DNA of 64,000 nucleotides from Dactylorhiza incarnata (GCA_033032865.1 JAWHQI010000229.1:1636501-1700500), one strand, 5' to 3'; positions 22,500-33,688 are shown, counted from the stretch's first letter. Numbers and translations: made by a program. The notes: generated from the sequence alone by a model not told the origin.

Positions 22500-23155
22500 A
22501 CACCATAATCAATTTATGTGCTATTGCACATTTATCATGAATATGGCTATGCGCACACCAATTTGTATAGTTTGGTGATGATATGTATTCATATGATGGA
22601 TATGGTTACGCGCACATCATAACCATATTATTTGCTAGACGCATACCAGATGCCCACTCACCATGAATATGGCTATGCGCACACCAATTTGTATAGTTTT
22701 TAGGATGATATGTGTTCATATGACGGATATGGTTATGCGCACACCATAACCATATTATTTGTTAGACACAGACCGGATGCCCACTCACCATGAATATGGC
22801 TATGCGCACACCAATTTGTATAGTTTTTAGGATGATATGAGTTCATATGACGGATATGGTTATGCGCACACCATAACCATATTATTTGCTAGACGCAGAC
22901 TGGATGCCCACTCACCATGAATATGGCTATGCGCACACCAATTTGTATAGTTTGGTGATGATATGAGTTCATATGACGGATATGGTTATGCGCACACCAT
23001 AACCATATTATTTGCTAGACGCAGACCGGATGCCCACTCACCATGAATATGGCTATGCGCACACCAATTTGTATAGTTTGGTGATGATATGTATTCATAT
23101 GATGGATATGGTTACGTGCACACAGTAACCATATTATTTGCTAGACGCAGACGAG
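22500..23155. repeat. 127-bp tandem repeats in U3 (5' LTR), about five units
   Basis: The same repeat as at 11494-12498, with fewer units. The copy-number difference explains most of the length difference between the two LTRs. Confidence 0.88.
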
Positions 23156-23454
23156 ATGAAGGTTTTTACCATTTATATCCCCATGTTGGAGGATTTTTAC
23201 TATTTGCACTCATGATGTGGAGTTTCACTTTTTGCACCCCAGGATGGGGAGTTTCACTATTTGCACCCCATGATGGGCGGTTACAGGTTTAGCGGGATTT
23301 GCCTTGATCGTCCTCGTCTTCTCCGCCGAATGAGGTGGGAGAGGTCGGGCGAGCGCGCCCGTTGGTCAAGGGAGGCCGACCGGGGATGAGACGAGAGGGG
23401 CCGGAGAGTGCGCCCGGCGGCGAGGGAGGCCGGCCTGCACCGCGCCCACCGCCC

Positions 23455-23935
23455 GACCACGCGAGGTGCCGGGCGGTACTGCGCGGCGCTAGGCGCGCGG
23501 TGCCGTGCGCGTGGTGCCGTGCGCGTGGTGCCGTGCGCGTGGTGCCGCGCGCGATGCCGCGCGCGGTGTCGCTGCGCGACAATGGGCGCGCGGCACCGCG
23601 CGGTGCCGGGCGCGTGGTGCCTCGCACGGTGTCGTCGCGCGATACCATGCGGTGTCGCCGCGCGGAGTCGCTGCGCGGCACTGGGCGCGCGGCACTGGGC
23701 GCGCGACACCGCGCGGTGTCGGGCGCGTGGTGCCGCGCACCGTGTCACCGCACGATACCGCGCGGTGCCGCGCGGTGCCGCGTTAGGCGCGCGGCACCGT
23801 GCGGCACTGGGCACGCGGTGCCGCGCGCGGTTCCGTGCGGTGCCGCGCAGCGTTAAGCGCGCGGCACCGTGCGGCCGTGTGGTGCCGCACGGCCTTGTGG
23901 CCGCGTGTGGTGTTGTGCGCGGCTTCGTGCGGTGG
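23455..23935. repeat. CpG-saturated degenerate array in U3 (5' LTR)
   Basis: Counterpart of 12770-13470, shorter by roughly 200 bp. Open frames here are compositional artefacts. Confidence 0.78.
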
Positions 23936-24108
23936 TTGCGGCGGTTTCTTTAGTGGTTACGGGCGGTTTGCTCCTCTTTCTTGCCCATGCCCCCACCATC
24001 TTAGTGGGGAGTTGAGTTTTTGGCTAAATGCAACCCAGATTTCTCTACAAAATAGATGAGGACCCATCAATTGTATTATAGTTGTTAATATATCATGAAT
24101 ACATTTCT

Positions 24109-24357
24109 TGTTGCGGGTCGCTTAGGGCTCTTGGTAGACCGGTTTACTTGAACCACATTAGCTCGGGAGCGAACCAAGCGCGCAAACAGTCAATTTGAGA
24201 TTCGTTGATTACACTGGGACTTTTTAACGTGGAAAACCCGGAAAGGGTAAAAAACCACGTGGCCGGAGCTGTGTCGACCAAACTTCCACTATCTTCTGGG
24301 GGGATTATAATTATAGACTTAAAAGTCGAGCACGACAGGCCGTTGCTCATTACCATA

Positions 24358-24404
<47 letters not shown>

Positions 24405-25584
24405 CGAAGGTGACAGACCACCTCTAGAAAAACTAAGTCCTTTCTCCTTCTGTGAAAGGTGGAGAACAAAAGTGAGAACTCCCTGGAGAACAAAAGTGAG
24501 CGCGCTGAGTCGGCTTTCAGGAAGAAGGAAATCTTCGAGTCCGAAGGAGAATTCCGCGAAAGTCTGCAAGAAGCTCTCCCGGGTCGAGAAGGCAAGGTCC
24601 TCTCAAATGAAGGCTCTGGGCTCCTTTTATAGCTTTGGCCGGGGGTAGCCCGGTAATTTCGCCGTTTTAACCACCGAAACCACCTGGCGGACGAATCATA
24701 TTTTCCGGTTCGGAGCACATAGATCGCCATTTTTTGTAAATGACCATCTTGCGCTTCGGGCAGTTCAGGCAGTTTCGTTGGAGGCAAAAAAGGCGACAAA
24801 CTGTTCCTGAAATCTGAGAAACTGGAAAGACAAAAAGTGAGCATGCTAGAAAGACAAAAAGTGAGCGCGTCGGAAAGACAAAAAGTGAGCTGAGCGCGTT
24901 CAGAAGTGTTCTGAGCGCGCAACGAACGGAGAAGTAATCTAGGCGACTGAGGAAGCGTTCTGAGAATGCTCAGAAGCATTCCAAGCGTGCATGAGCGCGG
25001 AGGTGTTCTGAGCGCGCTCAGAGGCGTTCTGAGCGCGCAATGAGCACGGAGGCGTTCTAGGTGAACAGGTGAGCGGTGCTGGAACACAGTCGTCATGCGG
25101 TCGAGTTGTGGCTCCTAGCGAACGCGTATATTTGGAAGGCGGGAACCGAAGCCCTCCAGGGAGGAGAACATGCTCCGCTTGCCCTAGACAGGGGGGATGC
25201 GGTTTCGATTGCATCCCCCGCGACCCCCGGGGGGGGGGGGGGGGTTGGCCGCACCCCCCCATGGGTAAGGGTGCGGCTTGGCCGCACCCCCCATGGAGGG
25301 GTGCGTCTTGGCCGCACCCCATGGAGGGGTGCGGCTTGGCCGCACCCCACCGTAGTGGGGTAGGGGGCTATCCGCACCCCACTTAGTGGGGTGCAGACTA
25401 ACCGCACCCCGGTAGTGGGGTGCGGTATTTGGCCTCGCTCGACGCTGCTCCAGGCGTGAAATTCGCGCGCGGCGGAGTTATGATCATGGGTTTGACAATT
25501 CATCCCACTAACTTCACTCCTCCTTAGTGGGGCTTCTCTCTGTTCGCCCCCCCGGATCTCCTATAAGTGCACAGGTCCGTATCA
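24109..25584 (-). repeat. 3' LTR of the gag-only element (1476 bp)
   Basis: It contains a TATA box on the minus strand at 24625-24631, a (GA)n microsatellite at about 24359-24400, and gccgcacccc repeats with a G16 run at 25229-25244. In the first 200 bp I count about six differences from the partner LTR. Confidence 0.9.
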
Positions 25585-25596
25585 AGAGCCCCCCAA
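25585..25596 (-). other. Polypurine tract of the gag-only element
   Basis: The minus strand reads tttggggggctct immediately before the 3' LTR. Confidence 0.65.
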
Positions 25597-25869
25597 ATCT
25601 TCGGAGTCCGAGTCATCGCGTGGAGGAGTGCGGAGGTTTTGATCTCTTCATGGCAATTAGATCATCGTCATCTTCACGGCGTCTTGGGTCGGGATCGTTG
25701 CCGGAGGACGAGCTATTGTGACTTGCGCAGCTATGAGTCCGTCGTTGCGCGAACTTTCCCGAGGTCGCCGCTCGGTTCTAGTTGTGGGAAAAACTTCTGT
25801 CTCGCCTTGTTTGGTTGCGAGCTTGTCATTTTAGTGTCGAAGCCTGAGTAGCTTGGGGGCGATGCGACG
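25597..25869. other. Untranslated 3' internal region of the gag-only element
   Basis: Non-coding sequence between PPT and the 24-bp minisatellite. Nothing recognised. Confidence 0.5.
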
Positions 25870-26563
25870 AAGCTGCGCTGAGGCGAGGTGCGCAAGGTGT
25901 GCTGAGGCGAGGTTCCCGAGCAGCGCCGAGGCTATGTGCCCAAGCAGTGCTGAGGCGAGGTTCCCAAGCAGCGCCGAGGCTATGTGCCCAAGCAGGGCCG
26001 AGGCCAGATGCCCAAGCAGCGTCGAGGCGAGGTGCGCAAGCAGCGCCGAAGCAAGGTGCCCAGGCAGCGTCGAGGCAATGTGCCCAGGCAGCGCCGAGGC
26101 AAGGTGCCCAAGCAGCGCCGAGGCAAGGTGCCCAAGCAGCGCCGAGGCAAGGTGCCCAAGCAGCGCCGAGGCAAGGGGCCCAAGCAGCGCCGATGCAATG
26201 TGCCCAAGCAGCGCCGAGGCAAGGGGCCCAAGCAGCGCTGAGGCAATGTGCCCAAGCAGCGCCGAGGCAAGGTGCCCAAGCAGCGTCGAGGCAATGTGCC
26301 CAAGCAGCTCCGAGGCAAGGTGCCCAAGCAGCGCCGAGGCAAGGGGCCCAAGCAGCGCCGAGGCAATGTGCCCAAGCAGCGCCGAGGCAAGGTGCCCAAG
26401 CAGCGCCGAGGCAAGGGGCCCAAACAGCGCCGAGGCAATGTGCCCAAGCAGCGCCGAGGCAAGGTGCCCAAGCAGCGTCGAGGCAAGGTGCCCAAGCAGC
26501 GCCGAGGCAAGGGGCCCAAGCAGCGCCGAGGCAAGGTGCCCAAACAGCGCCGAGGCAATGTGG
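25870..26563. repeat. 24-bp minisatellite inside the gag-only element, about 29 units
   Basis: The unit is cccaagcagcgccgaggcaa plus a variable four-base end. Three end variants alternate (ggtg, tgtg, gggg), and the order ggg-tgt-ggt recurs at least three times, hinting at a 72-bp higher-order unit. Because 24 is divisible by three, long repetitive open frames arise on both strands (eight-residue repeats). I do not treat them as genes. Confidence 0.9.
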
Positions 26564-26876
26564 TCTTTTGGGCAGACCTAGTTAAAATTGTCATACTTGA
26601 CGCTTATCCTCCAATCGCGAGAGGCCTCTTCTCTTCACCATGTTGACGAATTTGCTGTTATGTGTTAGTATCGAAGATCGTGGGCTTAACTTTCGTAGCC
26701 TTATTTTAGATAATTCGCGTTGCTGATAGAGCTAGAGAATAACTGTAGTAGTTTTAAATACACAACGGATACATGTGCACAAGTGCAATCTTGTGGCTTA
26801 CTGTTTTAAAAGCAAAAACTGGAAGAAACAAAAATAGAAATTGACGATAGATGAGACGCGGACTGTGCGTGCTCTA
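26564..26876. other. Untranslated stretch downstream of gag
   Basis: Internal sequence of the gag-only element between the minisatellite and the gag stop. No protease or pol motif on either strand. Confidence 0.55.
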
Positions 26877-28376
26877 CTAAGGGGGAAGTTCCCCTACCCA
26901 GTACCGCTGGCTTATCCGCGTCGGGGGTACGACGTTGTCCTCCACTGGATTGTCAGCATGCGGTCCATGATGGTTAGGGACCTGGTTTAGCAAAAACCTT
27001 CCGAGGAGGCCTTGTTGGACAAGGCGCTCGATCTCCTCCTTCAACCGCTTGCAGCTTTCCGTACTGTTTCCATGCCCGCGATGGAAGTCGCAATATTGCG
27101 ACTGGTTCCTTCCGCTCGACGTAAGCGGTTCGGGCCTGCGGAGCGCGTTGCTATCTCGGATGGCGAGGAGAACGTTAGTCCTGGTAGTGTTCAAGGGAGT
27201 GTAGTCCTGATGCTGGCGAGATCTTCGGTCTCGGCTGGGGTTGTCGTGATGCTTGCTGTTCTTGTTGGGAACTGTCTACGATGACGACTCATCTTTCTTC
27301 CTCTTCGAGCTCCCCTCGAACTGCCGGCGGTGTGCTTCGATGGTCTCATCGGAGGCTATCCGAGCTTCAACTCGGTGAACGAGGTCGGGGTAACTTGGTA
27401 CGGTTTCTCTCATGAGAGCTGAGTAAAAGCCACTTGGGCGGAGTCCTCCAAGGAAAACTCCCCGCAAGAGCTCGGGATCGACTCCTGGGATCTGTCGAGC
27501 CTCCGTAGTGAAGCGTTGGAAAAAATCTTTGAGCGTCTCTCCGTCGTTTTGGCGGATTCCCGAGAGATGGGAGGGATCTCGGAAAATCCTACGATTGGCG
27601 ATGAACTGGTCCACGAACTGTTGCGCCATTTTGGCGAAGTTGTTGATGACCCCATTCCGCAGGGAATGAAACCAAGTGCGCGCTTGTCCCTTCAAAGTTG
27701 CTGGGAACACCTGACAGAGAAGCTGATCAGGGGCGCTGTAAATCCTCATGACGGTGGTGAAGTGACTGACATGCTCTGAAGGATCGTCCGTACCATCGAA
27801 CGTTTCGATGTTGGGAAGCTTGAAACCATTCGGAATTGGATGTGCCAAGACTTGAAGCGATAGTGGGGAGCTGTGGTGCGTGGGACGGTGGGCGAGAGTT
27901 GCGCATCTCCCCGCTTGGACGTACTCCTCTTCTATCATATCGCGTCTATCTTCTCGCATGGCTCTTTCTAGTGCTCTATCAAGAGCAGCTCTTCCTTGAC
28001 GATGGTGATGGGGGTCAGCCTCCGGTCCTCTTTCCGACGGAGCAGGATGTGCGGAGCTTGCAGCGTCAGAGAAATCTTCAGAGACTTCATCTTCCCGAAT
28101 GGCTCCCTCGATCGGAGCATGATTCGGGACCGGGGGTGGCAGAGCGTTTGATGGTGGAGGCTGAATGGGAACTCGAGGTGCCCTAAGGTTTCTCACGAGA
28201 GTCAGCATCTCGGCTTGTTGCTCTTCCATTTGCCGAATGCGCCCTTCCAGCACCGTCGCAGGCGTAAGCACTGCCTCTTCTGCGAGAGGCGCATTGATGA
28301 GCGAGTGGGAGGGAGCTGGGTCGACGCGCCCCTCCGGGATTGAACCTTCAGTAGTGCGAGCACTTCTTCTTGCCAT
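26877..28376 (-). pseudogene. Gag of the gag-only element, one nonsense codon
   Basis: From MARRSARTTEGSIPEGR (28376; the frame is open upstream to 28391) it encodes the gag domain with FKLPNIETFDGTDDPSEHVS, FPATLKGQARTWFHSLR, MAQQFVDQFIANRR and GVFLGGLRPSGFYSALM. A TAG at 27276-27278 interrupts, and the same frame then gives YTPLNTTRTNVLLAI and the knuckle-like CDFHRGHGNSTESC before stopping at 26877. The frame ends just after the knuckle, exactly where the partner element continues into protease. It has far fewer lesions than the partner's polyprotein. Confidence 0.9.
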
Positions 28377-28432
28377 TGCAATTGGCGGCAAGTGTTACCT
28401 TCAATTATCTTTGCTGAAGTTTGGGAATTCAA

Positions 28433-28450
28433 TTCCCACAGACGGCGCCA
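28433..28450 (-). other. Primer-binding site of the gag-only element
   Basis: The minus strand reads TGGCGCCGTCTGTGGGAA, three bases inside the 5' LTR, the same arrangement as in the 13.3-kb element. Confidence 0.88.
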
Positions 28451-28453
28451 AAC

Positions 28454-28701
28454 TGTTGCGGGTCGCTTAGGGCTCTTGGTAGACCGGTTTACTTGAACCA
28501 CCTTAGCTCGGGAGCGAACCAAGCGCGCAAAAAGTCAATTTGAGATTCGTTGATTACACTGAGACTTTTTAGCGTGGAAAACCCGGAAATGGTAAAAAAC
28601 CACGTGGCCGGAGCTGTGCCGACCAAACTTCCACTATCTTCTGGGGGGATTACAATTATAGACTTAGAATCGAGCACGACAGGCCGCTGCTCGTTACAAT
28701 A

Positions 28702-28738
<37 letters not shown>

Positions 28739-29952
28739 CGAAGGTGACAGACCACCTCCAGAAAAACTAAGTCCTTTCTCCTTCTGAGAAAGGTGGAGAA
28801 CAAAAGTGAGAACGCCCTGGAGAACAAAAGTGAGCGCGCTGAGTCGGCTTTCGGGAAGAAGGAAATCTTCGAGTCCGAAGGAGAATTCCGCGAAAGTCTG
28901 CAAGAAGCTCTCCTGGGTCCAGAAGGCAAGGTCCTCTCAAATGAAGGCTCTGAGCTCCTTTTATAGCTTTGGCCGGGGGTAGCCCGGTAATTTCGCCGTT
29001 GTAACCACCGTAACCACCTGGCGGACGAATCATATTTTCTGGTTCGGAGCACACGGATCGCCATTTTTCGTAAATGACCATCTTGCCCTTCGGGCAGTTC
29101 GGGCAGTTCGGACAGTTTCGTTGGAGGCAAAAAAGGCGACAAGCTGTTCCTGAAATCTGAGAAACTGGAAAGACAAAAAGTGAGCATGCTAGAAAGACAA
29201 AAAATGAGCGCGTCGGAAAGACAAAAAGTGAGTTGAGCGCGCTCAGAAGCGTTCTGAGCGCGCAACGAACGAGAAGTAATCTAGGCGACTGAGGAAGCGT
29301 TCTGAGAATGCTCAGAAGCATTCCAAGCGTGCATGAGCGCGAAGGTGTTCTGAGCGAACAGGAGTGTTCTGAGCGCGCTCAGAGGCGTTCTGAGCGCGCA
29401 ATGAGCACGGAGGCGTTCTAAGTGAACAGGTGAGCGGTGCTGGAACACAATCGTCATGCGGTCGAGTTGTGGCTCCTAGCGAACGCGTCTATTTGGAAGG
29501 CGGGAACCGAAGCCCTCCAGGGAGGAGAACATGCTCAGCTTGCCCTAGACAGGGGGGATGCGGTTTGACTGCATCCCCCGCGACCCGGGGGGGGGGGGGG
29601 GGGGGGGTGGGTTTGGCCGCACCCCCCATGGGTAAGGGTGTGGCTTGGCCGCACCCCCCATGGAGGGGTGCGGCTTGGCCGCACCCCATGATGGGGTGCG
29701 GCTTGGCCATACCCCACCGTAGTGGGGTAGGGGGCTATCTGCACCCCACTTAGTGGGGTGCAGACTAACCGCACCACGGTAGTGGGGTGCGGTATTTGGC
29801 CTCGCTCGGCGCTGCTCCGGGCGTGAAATACGCGCGCGACGGAGTTATGATCATGAGTTTGACCATTCATCCCACTAACTTCACTCCTCCTTAGTGGGGC
29901 TTCTCTCTAACTGCCCCCCCCGGATCTCCTATAAGTGCACGGGTCTGTATCA
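28454..29952 (-). repeat. 5' LTR of the gag-only element (1499 bp)
   Basis: It starts tgttgcgggtcgctt and ends gtatca before TSD TTTCT. TATA box on the minus strand at 28959-28965, (GA)n at about 28704-28733, G21 run at 29587-29607. Slightly longer than the partner through extra repeat bases. Confidence 0.9.
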
Positions 29953-29957
29953 TTTCT

Positions 29958-30512
29958 ATAAATGGGTTATTTATCGGGACCTTCTCTCCAAGTTTGCTAA
30001 ATTATAGATTGCACCCCTCTAATTTTTGAAATTACAAACACCTCACATATAAGTTTGCATTTCATAAAATCAATGTACAAAAAACCCCCTCTGAAATTTT
30101 ACTCAAAGAAGATATTTTTGTGCACGAATATTGTGATATTTAAACTTACAAGTGAGTTTTTTTTTTGTAATTTCAAAAATAAGAGGAGTTCAATTTGTAA
30201 TCATACAAACTTTGAGGGGAAGTTTTGGTAATTATTCCTTTGCTATATGATCAGCAATATTCAACATATTTTGATAATTATGTGACCAAACAAAAATGCT
30301 CAAATGTTTAAAAAATTAATAAATATCAATGCAAGTCTCACCAATCTCTATTAGTTAATATTATTATATTTGTTAATTGTAATGATTAGGAAAGCTTAAT
30401 TTTATTAATTGCTATTATTACTAATTGGTTTATTAATTATTATCGTTGGGATTTGTGAACGATTTTAAATTTTTTTACTATATTAGGGCACGTGCATGAT
30501 CAAATTGTTTTA
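29958..30512. other. AT-rich spacer
   Basis: No gene or delimited repeat recognised. Confidence 0.5.
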
Positions 30513-30937
30513 GGTGATTGTTATCCGCACTTAAGTTTTGGATATCCGCATTTTTTTTGTATGAGTTATTACGCGCCTTTTAGAAATACATCTTGTACAT
30601 GTATTTTTAGGAAAAGTGAACAACACAAAAGTTGTAGATCTCATCGAGATCTACAACTTTCGTGTTGAACACTTTTCCTAAAAATGCATCACAAGATGTA
30701 TTGCCGCCCTGATTGAAATATGTGCGTAACTATAGCGAAGTTTTAGAAATACGCCTTGTACATGCATTTTTAGGAAAAGTGTTCAACACAAAATTTGTAG
30801 ATCTCGACTAGATCTACAACTTTAGTGTTGAACATTTTTCCTAAAAATGTATGTACAAGACATTTTTAAAAAGGCCCGTAATAACTCATTCAAAAAGAAT
30901 GCGAATAGCCAAAACTGTAGTGCGGATAACAGTCACC
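30513..30937. mobile_element. Double-hairpin TIR element (copy B), TSD TTA
   Basis: The ends ggtgattgttatccgcac and gtgcggataacagtcacc are inverted repeats, with pairing extending for about 100 bp. The flanks TTA at 30510-30512 and 30938-30940 form a 3-bp target duplication, as in PIF/Harbinger elements. Inside are two hairpins (about 30579-30706 and 30745-30876) with the same arms as in the element at 5266-5679. Non-coding. Confidence 0.8.
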
Positions 30938-31493
30938 TTATTTTAAGATCCCATAAACTCTATGGACCCGTGGAGGGCGTAAAATTTTATGTGCGGCCAG
31001 AATACAAAATTGTTTTTAAAAAAATATAATAAACAAATATATACAACATATATTATATTAATGTCACATTTTTTTTCAATTATGCCCATCTTTTTTAATG
31101 AATTTTTACACAATGTTTAAATATTAAAAAACATGTCTAAATTTTTAACAAATTTTTGGTGCAATATTTATACATACAAAGTACCTATATTTTTAATGAT
31201 TTTTTGAACAAAAAAATTCAACAAAATTATGATACGACGAAGAATAAAATATTATGACTTTTCACTCAAAATAATATGATCATGACCACCACGACATTCC
31301 TATTTTAGTGAAAATTTAATGAATAGTTAAAATATATAATATATATATATGAACAATTTTTTTAATTAAATTTATACTGGGCCTTATGTGAGTCCGCCCT
31401 ACTAAGCCCCCTATCAAGCCCTTGTAGTATGGTTAAAAGATTAATGGCCTCTATCTCAACTATGATATCCCTGTAATAAAATTCTAAGATCAT
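30938..31493. other. AT-rich spacer
   Basis: Very AT-rich, with (ta)n near 31330-31350. No gene seen. Confidence 0.5.
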
Positions 31494-31500
31494 ATCTCCA

Positions 31501-33187
31501 AGAGCCGTCGCTCAGGATTAAAAATTGTGAACCGAATTGGAACTAAGCCGGAAGCGTAGAGAATCGAATTGTTCGCGAATTATTTGATTTCTGTTTGATT
31601 TTTGCAAACGTGAACAACAATTGTCCGGGTGCGATTCTTTCATTGTATTATTCGGGACAGGAATCAGAACCGCCACATACAAGTTTTGAGTGATTTCAAA
31701 ATTTATAGTTCCGATCCGAACCAGACCGAAGCTGAGCTGAACCGCAACATGTTAATTATAATTATAATTTTATTATACTATATATTTTATTATATAATAT
31801 TATAATACATTTTTATTATATAATGTTATTATTTTTATTATAAAGTAATTTTATTAATATCCAAGTCAATTCTTTTCAGCTTTCATAGAAATAACTCTAG
31901 CAAGGGTTTAGTCCTTCTTGAAGTAGTTTGAGAATAGAAAAAAAATTATTTGACTTTGATTATTATTTATCACAACAATTTTAGGTGATATTTTCAAAAA
32001 TCTCGACTAGTTTTTAATGTGTTATCACATATGTTCATTTAAATTAGCTTAGAGAGCGATGTAATGAAACTCCCGTACTCTCAAAATCATAACTGATAAG
32101 AAAAAAATTTTAGATGCACAAAGAATTTGATTATACAAGGACACCCGACTAATGAAAGTTGGGACATACATACATACACATTAGATTTTTCAATGCTGTA
32201 TCTGATCCTTTGTCATTTGTTTGCACTTTATCAAATTTTTACGTTAAAAATATTGTTGACATTTCTTTTTTAATTATGTGTGCACATCATTCTCTTAAAA
32301 TCGATGACTCACTCTACTGACTTGTGAGAAAGTTAAATAAATAATGAAAAATTCATTTTTACTTGGTGCCCGCACTTAGTCAAAATCCTAGTTCCGCCGC
32401 TACCACCAATAGACAGTTCCGATACTTCAGTTGTCGCACAATTCAGAAGATACCACTTTAGCCAACACAGTCTCCACCAAGAAGATCGAAAAGAAGTTAT
32501 GTGAGGTTTCATATGATGGCGTTTTCGAAGAAAAGCTTCCAACTACTTGTTGTAGGCACTCATCAGCCGCTCGGTTAAAAGAGAACGATAATCACGAGGA
32601 GCATCCCCAAGGAGTAGTTACTAAAAGTAAACAATCCACTGAGAGCATCTATCAGAAGTCAACGGCTACTCGTGCAATAAATGCGATTTAAGACACATGA
32701 TTTTTTAAGACTCATTTTGACGAGCGGATGCGTTCTAAAACATATGTTAATGAGATTCCAAATGATGAATAATTGATTTGATTAAAATCAATAAGAGACT
32801 GTCAAATATGTCGAGGATCGTACGTAATTTCAACTATAATTTTCAAAACAATAAACAAGATATCATAGAATTAATACATGTCAATTAAAATTTAAATTCT
32901 CCAAGCATAGGCTATGCATAAAAATGTTGGTGTTATGAGAGTTTAAATGTTCTTAAGTATCATTTAATATGACCGAATCGGAACGAGACTGAACCTCTAG
33001 TGAATAATTTGATTTTGGTTCTTGTTGAACCGAAACCGTAGACATGGCGGTTCCAATAATTATGTTGGAACCGAAATTGAAACCGATCAAACCAAATAAA
33101 ATTTGGTTCTAATTTGAAGAACTATCACTTTAACTGTTCGGTTCACGATTTTAGAGCCGAAACTGAACCGGAGCTGTGACAGCTCTA
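31501..33187. mobile_element. Non-autonomous hAT-like element, 1.7 kb
   Basis: The ends agagccgtcgctc (31501) and gacagctcta (to 33187) are inverted, and each is followed inward by gtgaaccgaa-type motifs. The flanks ATCTCCA at 31494-31500 and 33188-33194 match over seven bases, with the eighth probably lost at the left. Repeated accgaa motifs near both ends resemble hAT subterminal repeats. No transposase frame remains. Short frames near 32.4-32.7 kb are unrecognised. Confidence 0.6.
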
Positions 33188-33363
33188 ATCTCCATAGATG
33201 CATAATATTTTTAGGCCCCGTAGACTTGACTTTGACAAGAAGCAAACATGTGCCACATCAAACATAGATTCACTAATTATAATTGATTTTATTTCATCAT
33301 TGCCTAACCAAAATAATAAAATTCCAAGATCAATCCAATTCAAACAATCAAAGATCCACTTGG

Positions 33364-33688
33364 GTGAGTCGCAATAGCGACGATGAGTACATACAACGTA
33401 GCTGAGTCGCGATAGCGACGAAGAGGCCTGACACCGAGCTTATAGAAAGAGAGGGGAAGATGGTGATAGGCGATAGCGACGAAAAGTACTTGTTCGCCTA
33501 TCTCCTTCGAAGCCTACGGTCGGCCTTTGGACCCATCTGCCTAGCGGCCTCACAGACTAAAGTCTCGTTCGCCTCTCTTTCTATAAGCTCACCTTTTCCG
33601 TCTATCTTATCGTCCCTCTTCGCCTCTTTCTATAAGGTATCGGCTCATGGCTCATCGCCGGGCCTCTTCGTCGCTATCACAACTCACC
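33364..33688. repeat. Foldback repeat with nested inverted arms
   Basis: The left gtgagtcgcaatagcgacga pairs with the right tcgtcgctatcacaactcac. Inside, gagcttatagaaagagagg (33436-33454) is a perfect inverted copy of 33572-33590. The word gatagcgacga recurs several times. No coding evidence. Confidence 0.65.

Larger units (their letters stand above)
10813..24069 (-). mobile_element. Ty3/gypsy Tat-like LTR retrotransposon, 13.3 kb, decayed
   Basis: Complete by structure: TSD ATTGT on both sides, two LTRs starting tgttgcgggtcgct and ending cccatca on the plus strand, a PBS at 21806-21823, and a PPT next to 13607. The coding order on the minus strand is gag, protease, RT, RNase H, integrase, as in Ty3/gypsy. 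The Tat-lineage call rests on the PBS TGGCGCCATCTGTGGG, the protease form VDNGSSVDVMF, the great length, and the extra antisense ORF between integrase and the 3' LTR. About seven stops or frameshifts interrupt the polyprotein, so this copy cannot move by itself. Confidence 0.9.
21827..24069 (-). repeat. 5' LTR of the Tat-like element (2243 bp)
   Basis: Plus strand tgttgcgggtcgct to cccatca, followed by TSD ATTGT at 24070-24074. It has the same layout as the 3' LTR but fewer 127-bp units (markers near 22535, 22661, 22788, 22915, 23041) and a shorter CpG-rich array (23455-23935). TATA box at 22444-22450 on the minus strand. Confidence 0.9.
24109..29952 (-). mobile_element. Gag-only LTR retrotransposon (TR-GAG type), 5.8 kb
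   Basis: The flanking TSD TTTCT is at 24104-24108 and 29953-29957. LTRs start tgttgcgggtcgctt and end gtatca. PBS is at 28433-28450, and the PPT TTTGGGGGGCT is next to the 3' LTR. The internal region (25585-28453) encodes gag on the minus strand and nothing resembling protease, RT or integrase. It must therefore depend on enzymes from another element. PBS, LTR end, LTR motif gtggaaaacccgg and gag all resemble the 13.3-kb element 34 bp away. Confidence 0.9.

Noticed and set aside
24350..25096. 248-codon minus-strand frame in the gag-only element's LTR (also 28489-29265)
   Set aside because: It includes (GA)n and repeat words of the LTR, differs in phase and extent between the two LTRs, and precedes the PBS, so it is not an internal gene.
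25853..26646. Open frames of 204-242 codons with eight-residue repeats
   Set aside because: The 24-bp repeat is a multiple of three, so frames stay open by arithmetic; all phases and both strands are open.
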